Assembly: GCF_001673365.1 (NCBI RefSeq)
Contig: NZ_LZLS01000186.1
Span: 1-37,211 of the forward strand
From: Mycobacterium asiaticum
GTDB lineage: Bacteria; Actinomycetota; Actinomycetes; Mycobacteriales; Mycobacteriaceae
Direction: 5' to 3'
DNA length: 37,211 nt
Part shown: in pieces, positions 1 through 6,996 of the stretch
How the letters are laid out: every line of letters begins with the position of its first letter
Position numbering within the stretch: the stretch's first letter is position 1
Position numbers and translations under genes: made by a program
Notes under the pieces: model-generated
What the model saw: only the letters and a program-made list of their open reading frames with translations
Told to the model about the DNA's origin: nothing
Database searches by the model: none

Positions 1-51
1 TTCGCCGAGCAGGGCAACCGGGTGTATCTGCCGCTGACTCCTACCCAGTGA
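1..51 (+). CDS. thiC: ThiC C-terminal tail (phosphomethylpyrimidine synthase), partial
   Basis: The first 51 bases read as an open frame ending FAEQGNRVYLPLTPTQ and TGA at 49-51; the gene enters from before the window. The identification rests mainly on position: its stop overlaps the GTG start of thiD (GTGA), as in the mycobacterial thiC-thiD pair, and the short tail looks like the end of ThiC. ThiC converts aminoimidazole ribotide to HMP phosphate with a radical-SAM iron-sulfur cluster, supplying the substrate of ThiD. No catalytic residues are inside the window, so the call is contextual. Confidence 0.75.
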   Translation, partial: FAEQGNRVYLPLTPTQ

Positions 52-884
52 CCTTCCTGCCGGTGCCGGCGCCCGGCAGCACCCCGCTGCGGGTGCTGAC
101 CATCGCCGGGTCCGACTCCGGGGGCGGCGCAGGCATCCAGGCCGACATGCGCTCCATCGCGCTGCTCGGGCTGCATGCCTGCGTCGCCGTCACCGCGGTT
201 ACGGTGCAGAACACGTTGGGCGTCAACAGTTTTCACGAAGTTCCCGACGACGTGGTGGCCGGTCAGATCGAAGCGGTGGTCACCGATATCGGCATTCAGG
301 CCGCCAAGACGGGGATGCTGGCGTCGGCGTCCATCATCGAAGCGGTGGCCGACACCTGGCGGCGGCTGCAACTGTCTGTCCCGCTCGTGGTCGACCCGGT
401 GTGTGCGTCCATGCACGGCGATCCGCTATTGGCCACCTCCGCACTGGATTCGCTACGCACCCAACTGTTTCCGTTGGCCACGCTGGTGACGCCCAACCTG
501 GACGAGGTGCGGTTGCTGGTCGATATCGACGTCGTGGACACGGACTCGCAGCGCGCCGCCGCCAAGGCCCTCCACGCGTTGGGACCACGCTGGGCACTGG
601 TCAAGGGCGGACATCTGCGCACCTCCGAGCGCAGCTGCGACCTGCTCTACGGCCCCTCGCAAGGCGCCGACTTCCACGAGTTCGATACCGAGCGCCTGCC
701 CACCGGCAACGACCACGGTGGCGGCGACACGCTGGCGGCCGCGGTCGCCTGCGCGCTGGCACACGGCTACCCCATGCCCGATGCCGTGGCTTTCGGAAAG
801 CGTTGGGTGACCGAAGCTCTGCGTGCCGCATATCCGCTGGGCGGCGGCCACGGCCCCGTCTCCCCGCTGTTCAGGTTGTCGTGA
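48..884 (+). CDS. thiD: ThiD, hydroxymethylpyrimidine (phosphate) kinase
   Basis: This is a 278-aa ribokinase-fold kinase, expected to phosphorylate HMP and HMP-P to HMP-PP in thiamine synthesis in the cytoplasm. The substrate-binding glycine-rich motif IAGSDSGGGAGIQADM lies near residues 20-35, followed by AVTAVTVQNTLG and DPVCASMHGDPLL in the core. The C-terminal anion-hole motif reads HGGGDTL (about residues 223-229), where many ThiD proteins have HGTGCTL, so an Asp stands where a Cys is usual. The GTG start overlaps the thiC stop, and the stop overlaps the start of the next gene, so thiC, thiD and the hydrolase look co-transcribed and translationally coupled. The extra N-terminal residues before the first strand are unremarkable. 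Confidence 0.95.
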   Translation: MTFLPVPAPGSTPLRVLTIAGSDSGGGAGIQADMRSIALLGLHACVAVTAVTVQNTLGVNSFHEVPDDVVAGQIEAVVTDIGIQAAKTGMLASASIIEAVADTWRRLQLSVPLVVDPVCASMHGDPLLATSALDSLRTQLFPLATLVTPNLDEVRLLVDIDVVDTDSQRAAAKALHALGPRWALVKGGHLRTSERSCDLLYGPSQGADFHEFDTERLPTGNDHGGGDTLAAAVACALAHGYPMPDAVAFGKRWVTEALRAAYPLGGGHGPVSPLFRLS

Positions 885-1516
885 ACCTCGACCCGATCGC
901 CGGTATCGCGCACGCGCCGCAACGCGAACCGCACGGCGTGGCGGTACTCACCCATGGCGCTGGCGGGAACCGGGATTCCCAACTGCTGCAACAGGTTTGC
1001 GACGAATGGGCCCGACGCGGCTGGTTGGCGGTGCGTTACAACCTGCCCTACCGACGCCGCCGACCGAAAGGGCCACCGTCCGGGTCGGCTACCGCCGACC
1101 AAGCCGGCATCGCCGAAGCCATCGAATTCTGCCGCGGACTGGCCGACGGGCCATTAGTCGCCGGTGGGCACTCCTACGGTGGCCGGCAGACTTCGATGGT
1201 GGCGGCAACCGGCCACCCCCAGGTGGATGTGTTGACGCTGTTCTCCTATCCGGTCCATCCGCCGGGTAAGCCGGAGCGGTCCCGCACCGAGCATCTTCCG
1301 GACATCACGGTGCCCACGGTGTTCACGCACGGAACCTCCGATCCGTTCGGCACGCTGGACGAATTGCGCGACGCGGCGGCGCTGATTCCCGCACCTACCG
1401 AGCTCGTCGAGATCACCGGTGCGCGACACGACCTGCGGTCGAAGACCCTCGACGTCGCCGATCTGGCGGTGACGGCCGCACTTCGTCTGCTCCGTCCGGA
1501 TCACCAAACAGGGTGA
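881..1516 (+). CDS. Alpha/beta-hydrolase (dienelactone-hydrolase/KANL3-Tex30 type)
   Basis: This is a 211-aa predicted serine hydrolase. The oxyanion region VLTHGAGGN is near residues 23-31, the nucleophile elbow GHSYGG near residue 100 (Ser in GHSYG), an Asp near TSDPFG is a candidate acid, and GARHDL near the C-terminus supplies the histidine. The start chosen is GTG at 881, overlapping the thiD stop as GTGA; a longer in-frame extension to 401 is only the antisense-like shadow inside thiD. It matches the position of Rv0421c in M. tuberculosis. The substrate is unknown, and a role in thiamine metabolism is not shown by the sequence. Its 3' end overlaps the convergent TetR gene by 104 bases. 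Confidence 0.85.
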   Translation: MNLDPIAGIAHAPQREPHGVAVLTHGAGGNRDSQLLQQVCDEWARRGWLAVRYNLPYRRRRPKGPPSGSATADQAGIAEAIEFCRGLADGPLVAGGHSYGGRQTSMVAATGHPQVDVLTLFSYPVHPPGKPERSRTEHLPDITVPTVFTHGTSDPFGTLDELRDAAALIPAPTELVEITGARHDLRSKTLDVADLAVTAALRLLRPDHQTG

Positions 1517-2726
1517 CTTCCATCAGCTTTCGCACGCAGGCCTGCAAGTGGGCCGAGCGGTCCGCGGACAGATCCGGCTCCGCCATCCGGCCCAGATCCA
1601 CCACCAGCGCCATCGCGGCCTGAACCAGAAACCGGGCCTGCATCGGTGTGAGCGACGGCCGTGCCGCCGTCAGCAGCCGCACCCACGAATCGATGGTCGA
1701 GAGCTGCACGTTGTGCAGCAGCATCTGATCGGCGGGCGTCAAGTTGGCTCGTTCGGTGTAGTAGACGGCGGCCAGTTCCGGGTTGGCGAACGATGTCGCC
1801 ACATATGCATCGATCAGCAGCGTCAACGCTTGCCGCGGCTCGGTGAGCGCCCCGACCACCGGTGACAATTGCGCGGAGACCCGATCGGCGGCCCGGCGCA
1901 ATCCGGTCGCCAGGATCTCGCACTTGCCCGAGAAGTAGCGGTATATCCCCGACACCGGCACCCCGGCGGCCTTGGCGATCTGCGCCATGCTGGTCTCGGA
2001 GTACCCACGGTCCTTGAACAACGCCATCGACGCGTGCAGCAACGCTTCGTAGACACCGGCGTCCTGGGCGAAGAGGCGCCACGAGACGGGACGGGGGAAG
2101 ACCTCGTCGGGCTCGGGAAGCTGCGCGGCGAGGATCGCCGAGGCTGCCGCACCGAGTAGTGCCCTGATCTCGTCGGCCGGCAGCCGTGCCGAATGGTCGA
2201 CGACGCTGCCGATTACGCTGAGCACACCGGCCGACAGCAGCCACCGCTGCGTCGATACCAGGGAAGGCCGAATCGCCATGAGCGGCTTCTGAATTCGGCG
2301 GTTCACCACTTTCAGCTGCTCGGCCAGCGCACGCTGGTCCTCGGCACGCAGGTAACGAGCCTGCCAGCGGTAGAGGCCACCGGACTCACGGTTGTCCAGA
2401 GTGGTGTCGATCAGCGCGTCGACGAGTCTGTCCAGCAGTTCGGTCGGGGCGGCGCCGTCGTCCTCGAAATCGGTGGAGTCGCCCAGTTGCTGGCTCAGGG
2501 TCAACACCGCGCCCTTGAAGAGGTCGTACTTGCCTGCGTAGTGCCGATACAACGCCGGGGCCGACACCCCGACTTTGGCCGCGATGGTTTCCATGCTCAC
2601 CGCGTGATACCCCTGCGCGCTGAACGCCTCAGCGGAGGCTCGCGCAATTTGCGCCTTGCGATCCTTCGGTCGCCGCTTGACACCGGGCGCAGCGGGTAGC
2701 GCGCTGGGGCCGGGCAGGCTGGACAC
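1413..2726 (-). CDS. Tandem-domain TetR/AcrR family transcriptional regulator
   Basis: A 437-aa protein holds two complete TetR units. The first helix-turn-helix spans about residues 24-70 (AAKVGVSAPALYRHYAGK) and the second about 226-276 (AKAAGVPVSGIYRYFSGK), each followed by a helical ligand-binding-like region. Ordinary TetR proteins are about 200 aa, so this is an internal duplication or fusion, a layout known in actinobacteria. The frame is open upstream to 2840, but I prefer GTG at 2726, just before the basic stretch leading into the first domain. The C-terminus after MEVTLFGD is a low-complexity Arg/Pro/Ser tail that runs into the neighbouring hydrolase gene. The regulated genes and the ligand are unknown; the free upstream region 2727-3072 would hold its own promoter. 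Confidence 0.85.
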   Translation of the reverse strand: MSSLPGPSALPAAPGVKRRPKDRKAQIARASAEAFSAQGYHAVSMETIAAKVGVSAPALYRHYAGKYDLFKGAVLTLSQQLGDSTDFEDDGAAPTELLDRLVDALIDTTLDNRESGGLYRWQARYLRAEDQRALAEQLKVVNRRIQKPLMAIRPSLVSTQRWLLSAGVLSVIGSVVDHSARLPADEIRALLGAAASAILAAQLPEPDEVFPRPVSWRLFAQDAGVYEALLHASMALFKDRGYSETSMAQIAKAAGVPVSGIYRYFSGKCEILATGLRRAADRVSAQLSPVVGALTEPRQALTLLIDAYVATSFANPELAAVYYTERANLTPADQMLLHNVQLSTIDSWVRLLTAARPSLTPMQARFLVQAAMALVVDLGRMAEPDLSADRSAHLQACVRKLMEVTLFGDPDGADEVRPSPPDRRRRGSSTAGRVAHR

Positions 2727-3072
2727 AGCCTCACTGTAGCCCGAATAACACTGCACGAAACTGCGGCGGACTACCGATGCCGCGGAACGTCTATTAACAT
2801 AATCGGCACACGAGGGGTGGTCCGATGGTTGGCGGGGCATTGGAGATTGTTCGTCAAGTGCTGTGCGGTGCGCTCAGCGCCTGCCAGCTGCTGGCCATCG
2901 GACCAATTATCGGAACCCTATGTTTGCTGGTAAGGACGTCGCGGCCAGTGACAGGTACCGGGCACCCCCGCAATTCGCCGGACACGCGACCAGTCCGTTC
3001 TGGTGGCGCCTGGCGACTGCACGACGTTGGCTTCAAACGCCACATCTACCGTTAACATTGCCTGGAGAAACC
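2727..3072. other. Intergenic region between the TetR gene and the small membrane protein
   Basis: This 346-base gap separates two divergently read genes. It contains an AT-rich patch (ATTAACATAAT, 2793-2803), unusual in this GC-rich window and suitably placed for a promoter reading toward the TetR gene. A second TTAACAT patch at 3052-3058 lies just ahead of the + gene. A short open frame with a hydrophobic stretch lies at 2825-3055 but is not convincing as a gene. I saw no clear long inverted repeat that would mark a TetR operator. Confidence 0.4.
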
Positions 3073-3405
3073 GTGAGTCACCGCAAGATCTACATCGGAA
3101 TCGTCGGATTGATAGTCGGATTCATCGGGCTGGGAGCCATGTGGTTTCCGGTCTACCTGGACCAGTTCGACATCTACGGCATACAGGTCAGCTGCGGCAA
3201 CGGGCTCAGTTCCCACCTGCACGGCGAAGGCGGTGCAGCCCTGGTGTCACGGTGCGATACGGCGTTGCTGGTCCGACGCTTGTGGGCGATCCCGACGGTG
3301 ATCGTCGGCTGGCTGCTGGTCACCTGGTTCGTGATGATGTGGGCGCACGCGCAGCGAGACGACAGTGAGCCCGAGCACTCCGTACCTCATCCCGAGATCG
3401 CTTGA
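3073..3405 (+). CDS. Small two-helix transmembrane protein (Rv0420c-like)
   Basis: A 110-aa protein of unknown function. One hydrophobic segment near residues 5-28 (IVGLIVGFIGLGAMWFPVYL) and a second near 70-92 (AIPTVIVGWLLVTWFVMMW) predict two membrane helices, with an intervening loop carrying two cysteines (VSCGNG and SRCDTA) that could form an extracytoplasmic disulfide. The C-terminus is short, charged and proline-containing. I chose GTG at 3073, preceded by GGAGAAACC, over upstream in-frame codons because the hydrophobic helix then starts at the N-terminus. It sits between lpqM and the Rv0421c-like hydrolase, as Rv0420c does in M. tuberculosis. Confidence 0.7.
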   Translation: MSHRKIYIGIVGLIVGFIGLGAMWFPVYLDQFDIYGIQVSCGNGLSSHLHGEGGAALVSRCDTALLVRRLWAIPTVIVGWLLVTWFVMMWAHAQRDDSEPEHSVPHPEIA

Positions 3406-3419
3406 GCAACAACGGAAAC

Positions 3420-3439
3420 GGCTAGGACCTCAGCTAGCC
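3420..3439. terminator. Small hairpin between convergent genes
   Basis: GGCTAG (3420-3425) and CTAGCC (3434-3439) form a 6-bp stem with an 8-base loop between the end of the small membrane protein gene and the end of lpqM; the lpqM stop lies in the stem. There is no T-tract on either side, so it is at best a weak bidirectional terminator. Confidence 0.3.
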
Positions 3440-4897
3440 CGGATAGCGCGAGTAGCACCCCTCCATCTCGCCGATCACCCCGGCCCGGAACGCCGAAATC
3501 CGAGTGAATCCGGCCGGCACGCTGACGCCGTCGGCGTCGCTGGCGACCAGGTGATTGGTGAGTAGTCCGGAAACGGCTTCGTCAAGGTCACCTGCTGTTA
3601 GCACCAGCGAATTACCCGACGGCAGCTCGATGTTCTCGGCCATCTTTCGGTGCGCGAAACCGGTGAGGCACGCCGTCCGCAGTGCGGTCCACGGACTCCG
3701 CATCGCAAGACCGCGCTGATGCTGCACCGCCAGCGCATACCGCGACATCACGATGGATAGCGCCGTGTCGTCGCCCTGCGGCAGGCTTTGCTGCTCCTCC
3801 CCGGCTACCTTGCCCATCGTCGCCAGTGCCGGGAGGTCGACCGCGATGGTGTTGGTGGCCGGGCAGTAGGAAGCGGGCGGGCTCGGCTTGGCATCCGCGC
3901 AAGCGACCGGTTTGAGCGACAGTGTCGGCGGATTCTTGGGCGAGAAGATCTTGCCCATCAATTCCATCAATGTCTTGAGGGTGTCCTCGTTGATCGGCAC
4001 CTCGCCGGTCTCCGTGGAGCCGCCCGTGTCGACCCGCAGGGCCGTCGGCAGGTCGCCACGGCGCTGCTCGACCTCGGCCTTGTTGATCCCCGCGCATGCC
4101 GAGGTGCCGGTGATGAAGCCCATCTGGAAGGCGCTGACCCGGTCGAGGGCCGAACCGTGCTCGTCGTCGTTTTGGGAATCGGCGTCCATCACCGGGTCGC
4201 GCGTGGTGATGATCCCGGCGAGCACGTGGTCGAGCCCGTCGGAGGTGCTGATCGTGAAACGCGGTGACTTACCGTCGGCCACGTAGTACATGTAGACGCC
4301 GGCAAAGCAGTCGGCCTGCTGCTCGCGAACAATGGTGGGGTCTTTCCTGGTGACCAGCTTGGCCATCGTCTGCAGCGCGTGCCCGAATTCGTGTGCCAGC
4401 ACACCGTTTACGGACATGTCACCGAAGTACTTCTGCGCGACCGCCATGAACACCCCGCGGTCCCAGGCGATCATGTTGCAGCGTGACGTGAAGAACGCGT
4501 TGACAAGTTCGTAGGTCTCGTTGTGGCAGACGATCGGACTGCTCGGATCGTTGGAGTCGTAGGAGACGAACTTGTCGACGGGTCTGAACGAACCCTGCAG
4601 CGGTGCGGAGTAGTGGGCTTTCCAGTACTCCTCGATGTCGTTGAGCGACAACAACGACAACTTGTCGATGGGCCCGTTGTTGGTGTTGAGCACCGTGCCG
4701 GTGGGCGCGGGCGCGTTCGGTCGCGGCCCGCTGGGCCCGTCGGTGGCCGGCAGGCCGCCTACCCGGAAAGGGTCGTTGAGAATGGATACCGCATTGCCCG
4801 GGACCATCGTGGTACAGCCCGCCACCACAAGCACTGCCCCTACCGCAGCGGTCACGGCCCGCAACCACGCGATCACTCTGCGCGAGCGCAAGTTCAT
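3434..4897 (-). CDS. lpqM: LpqM, lipoprotein zinc metalloprotease
   Basis: This is a 487-aa exported lipoprotein. The N-terminus has a basic start, a hydrophobic segment and a lipobox VVAGC with acylated Cys at residue 28. The zincin motif HEFGHALQ is at residues 169-176, and a downstream REQQADCFAG supplies the likely third ligand (Glu near 192), as in the neutral zinc metallopeptidase (YpfJ-like) family. It should act on the outer face of the cytoplasmic membrane; the substrate is unknown. ATG at 4897 is chosen because it gives a compact signal peptide; an in-frame GTG at 4918 would add seven residues. It lies downstream of lpqL in the same direction, as in M. tuberculosis (Rv0418-Rv0419). 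Confidence 0.9.
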   Translation of the reverse strand: MNLRSRRVIAWLRAVTAAVGAVLVVAGCTTMVPGNAVSILNDPFRVGGLPATDGPSGPRPNAPAPTGTVLNTNNGPIDKLSLLSLNDIEEYWKAHYSAPLQGSFRPVDKFVSYDSNDPSSPIVCHNETYELVNAFFTSRCNMIAWDRGVFMAVAQKYFGDMSVNGVLAHEFGHALQTMAKLVTRKDPTIVREQQADCFAGVYMYYVADGKSPRFTISTSDGLDHVLAGIITTRDPVMDADSQNDDEHGSALDRVSAFQMGFITGTSACAGINKAEVEQRRGDLPTALRVDTGGSTETGEVPINEDTLKTLMELMGKIFSPKNPPTLSLKPVACADAKPSPPASYCPATNTIAVDLPALATMGKVAGEEQQSLPQGDDTALSIVMSRYALAVQHQRGLAMRSPWTALRTACLTGFAHRKMAENIELPSGNSLVLTAGDLDEAVSGLLTNHLVASDADGVSVPAGFTRISAFRAGVIGEMEGCYSRYPG

Positions 4898-4942
4898 ATT
4901 CAACCCCGTCGTCCCCACCGGCCTGAGGATCGGCCCTGACCG

Positions 4943-5443
4943 TCAGACTGGTGAAATTGCCTGTCTTCCAAGGGTGATCAGCTCGGCCGCGGCACTTGCA
5001 TCTCCAGCGTGCGCCGCCCCGTAGATGATCGCGAAGATCAGATAGGACGCCATGATAGCCAGCCCGATCCCACCGATAATGAGTCCGGCTAGCGCCAGAC
5101 CGTGGCCACCTTGGCCGGTCTGCTTGATCTGCTTGAGGGCGATGATGCCGAAGACCACGCCCAGAATCGGACCGATGCCGCAGATCCACCCCAGCAAGGA
5201 GCTCACCAATGACGCGATCGCCATCGGATTCGTCGACGCCGAAGGTGCCGGGTAGCCGTAACCTCCTGGCGCAGGCGGATAACCGGCCGGCGGGGGGTAG
5301 CCACCCGGTTGCGGCGGTGAATACCCGCTCGGTGGCGGGTAGCCGCTCGGCGGGGGATAACTGGACGGTGGGGGGTAGTCGCCCGATGGTGACGGGTAGT
5401 CGCCCGGTGGCGGCGGCGGATAGCCCGGCGGTTGCTCCGTCAA
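4943..5443 (-). CDS. Proline-rich N-terminus, DUF4190-type membrane protein
   Basis: A 166-aa protein in two parts. Residues 1 to about 72 are a Pro/Tyr/Gly-rich region of imperfect YPPPSG-type repeats. Residues 73-150 hold two membrane helices (ASLVSSLLGWICGIGPILGV and GLALAGLIIGGIGLAIMASY) around a conserved-looking ALKQIKQTGQGG loop, typical of DUF4190 proteins in actinobacteria. The start is TTG at 5441-5443, well supported by a strong AGGAGG Shine-Dalgarno sequence five bases upstream. Function unknown; the proline-rich tail is likely cytoplasmic and may bind partner proteins. It sits between lpqL-like and lpqM genes on the same strand. Confidence 0.85.
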   Translation of the reverse strand: MTEQPPGYPPPPPGDYPSPSGDYPPPSSYPPPSGYPPPSGYSPPQPGGYPPPAGYPPAPGGYGYPAPSASTNPMAIASLVSSLLGWICGIGPILGVVFGIIALKQIKQTGQGGHGLALAGLIIGGIGLAIMASYLIFAIIYGAAHAGDASAAAELITLGRQAISPV

Positions 5444-5526
5444 AGAAACCTCCTAGTGAAAGGCCCGTAGAAAGGCGATCCCACACTTTAGCTTCGGGGG
5501 CCTCGTCGTGACCAGCTTTGGTGTTG

Positions 5527-6996
5527 CTAGGAAATCCGCGTCCGGTGCCGTTTGTCGTGGGGGGTGACGCCGTTGACGCCGCCGATCGACTGCGCGTAGG
5601 TGCCCACCGCGAATGCCACCCCAGACCCCATGACTGCCAATGCATCCCGGTTGATCGCCTCGACGGTGTCGCGCGGGCTCTGATAGTTGGGATCGAACGC
5701 GGCGCCGGCCTGGCCGCCCCACAGCCGGGACTGCACGGTGGTCTTCGTTTGCGATGCACCGGTATTCATCCCCCCGACCGGAATACCGGCAACCAGAAAG
5801 GGGTGGTAATCGGTCCTGGTGTTCAACGGCATGTCGGCCGGCCGCTTGCCGGCCAGGTTCAGATAGCCGGCCAGGGTGCGCTCGATGCCGGCCGAACCCT
5901 CCGGCACATCGGCCGAGGCGACGCCCGGTCCGGCCGGACCGGACTGGTCTCCGTCGTCGGTGAAGAAACCGGGGTTCGGCGATCCGAGCATGTCGAAGTT
6001 CAGATACAGCGCGATGTCATTCAGCGCAGCGTTGTCGAGCCCGAAGACGTAGTCCATCGATCCGTTGACCCCGTTTTCTTCGGCTCCCCAGAACGCGAAC
6101 CGCACCGCGTTGGCCACCGGCGGCAACGGTCCCAGCGCCAGTGCGGTTTCCAGCACCGCCGCCACGCCCGACCCGGCGTTGTTGATACCGGGACTGTTCG
6201 GCGGGCTGTCCAAGTGCGTGCCGACCATCACCACCTCGTTCGGTGCCCCGGTTTTGGTCTGTGCCAGCACATTTCGGGAGATGACCTTGACGTTCTCGGC
6301 GTCGAGCACCAGCCGCACCGGTGCGGTGGTGCGGCTCAGGGCCGTTGCCGCGTTGGCGCCGACCACCGCCACCGGCACGGTCAGCTGGTTGTAGTAGCCG
6401 GGATTGAACAGCGTGGGAGGTGCCCCGTGACCGCTGGGCTGACTTATCACAATCACGGCCGCCGCTCCCCTGGCCATCGCGCTGTTCTGTTTGTCGACCA
6501 CCGAACAGCGGCTGTCGTCGACCACCGCGATCGCTCCCTTGGGCAGCGCGGCCGGGTAGTCGCCTGCGGCGCAACCGGCGGCGGGAGCGGCGCGCACGAC
6601 GGGGCCGGTCAGTCCGCCAGATGGCGTGCGGACTAGCAGTGAGGCCTGGTCGACCGAAAAGCTGCGACCGGCGATCGTCAGCGTCGGTTTACCCTCCGAC
6701 GTGTTGCGCATCCGCTCGAACTGTGGTGTGGATACGTCGAAACCTTTGTCGCGCAACGCCTTCGCCACGTACTCCACGCTCGCGTCGTAACCCGGCGTCC
6801 CTGACGCTCGATTCCCCTGGTTCGCGTTGGCGATGTCCTGCAACGCACGCAGATGGACGAACATCCCGTCCGCGGTCACCTTTGCGGCCAACGACCGCGC
6901 CGGATCCGGTGCGGCAGCGGGCTGTGCGGGTGGCCGGGCGGTCGAGCAGGCCGCGAGCAGGAAGGTCAGTAGGAGGACGGCGAACCGACCCCTCAT
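5527..6996 (-). CDS. LpqL-like M28 peptidase lipoprotein lacking two zinc ligands
   Basis: A 489-aa lipoprotein (lipobox LLAAC, Cys17) closely related along its length to the adjacent LpqL, with a PA domain inserted around residues 130-235 and an M28 aminopeptidase domain after it. Compared with LpqL, the first ligand His261 (GTHLDS), the Glu pair 306-307 (WGAEE) and Asp335 (NFDM) are kept. The bridging Asp becomes Asn273 (GINNAGSG instead of GINDNGSG), and the last zinc His becomes Gln439 (DPNYQSPRD instead of DPNYHQKGD). It is therefore probably a pseudo-peptidase or has changed metal use. Its ATG overlaps the lpqL stop (ATGA), so the two are translationally coupled. It arose by tandem duplication. 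Confidence 0.88.
   Translation of the reverse strand: MRGRFAVLLLTFLLAACSTARPPAQPAAAPDPARSLAAKVTADGMFVHLRALQDIANANQGNRASGTPGYDASVEYVAKALRDKGFDVSTPQFERMRNTSEGKPTLTIAGRSFSVDQASLLVRTPSGGLTGPVVRAAPAAGCAAGDYPAALPKGAIAVVDDSRCSVVDKQNSAMARGAAAVIVISQPSGHGAPPTLFNPGYYNQLTVPVAVVGANAATALSRTTAPVRLVLDAENVKVISRNVLAQTKTGAPNEVVMVGTHLDSPPNSPGINNAGSGVAAVLETALALGPLPPVANAVRFAFWGAEENGVNGSMDYVFGLDNAALNDIALYLNFDMLGSPNPGFFTDDGDQSGPAGPGVASADVPEGSAGIERTLAGYLNLAGKRPADMPLNTRTDYHPFLVAGIPVGGMNTGASQTKTTVQSRLWGGQAGAAFDPNYQSPRDTVEAINRDALAVMGSGVAFAVGTYAQSIGGVNGVTPHDKRHRTRIS

Noticed and set aside
401..880. N-terminal extension of the alpha/beta-hydrolase frame
   Set aside because: It overlaps thiD entirely and is Arg-rich; the conserved hydrolase starts at 881, where a GTGA overlap with the thiD stop exists.
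4419..5759. 446-codon minus-strand frame spanning lpqM and the proline-rich gene
   Set aside because: It is out of frame with both genes, which have strong motifs and starts, and has no recognisable domain itself.
5518..6636. 372-codon open frame on the plus strand
   Set aside because: Antisense to the LpqL-like lipoprotein; its protein is Arg/His/Gly-rich without domain motifs.
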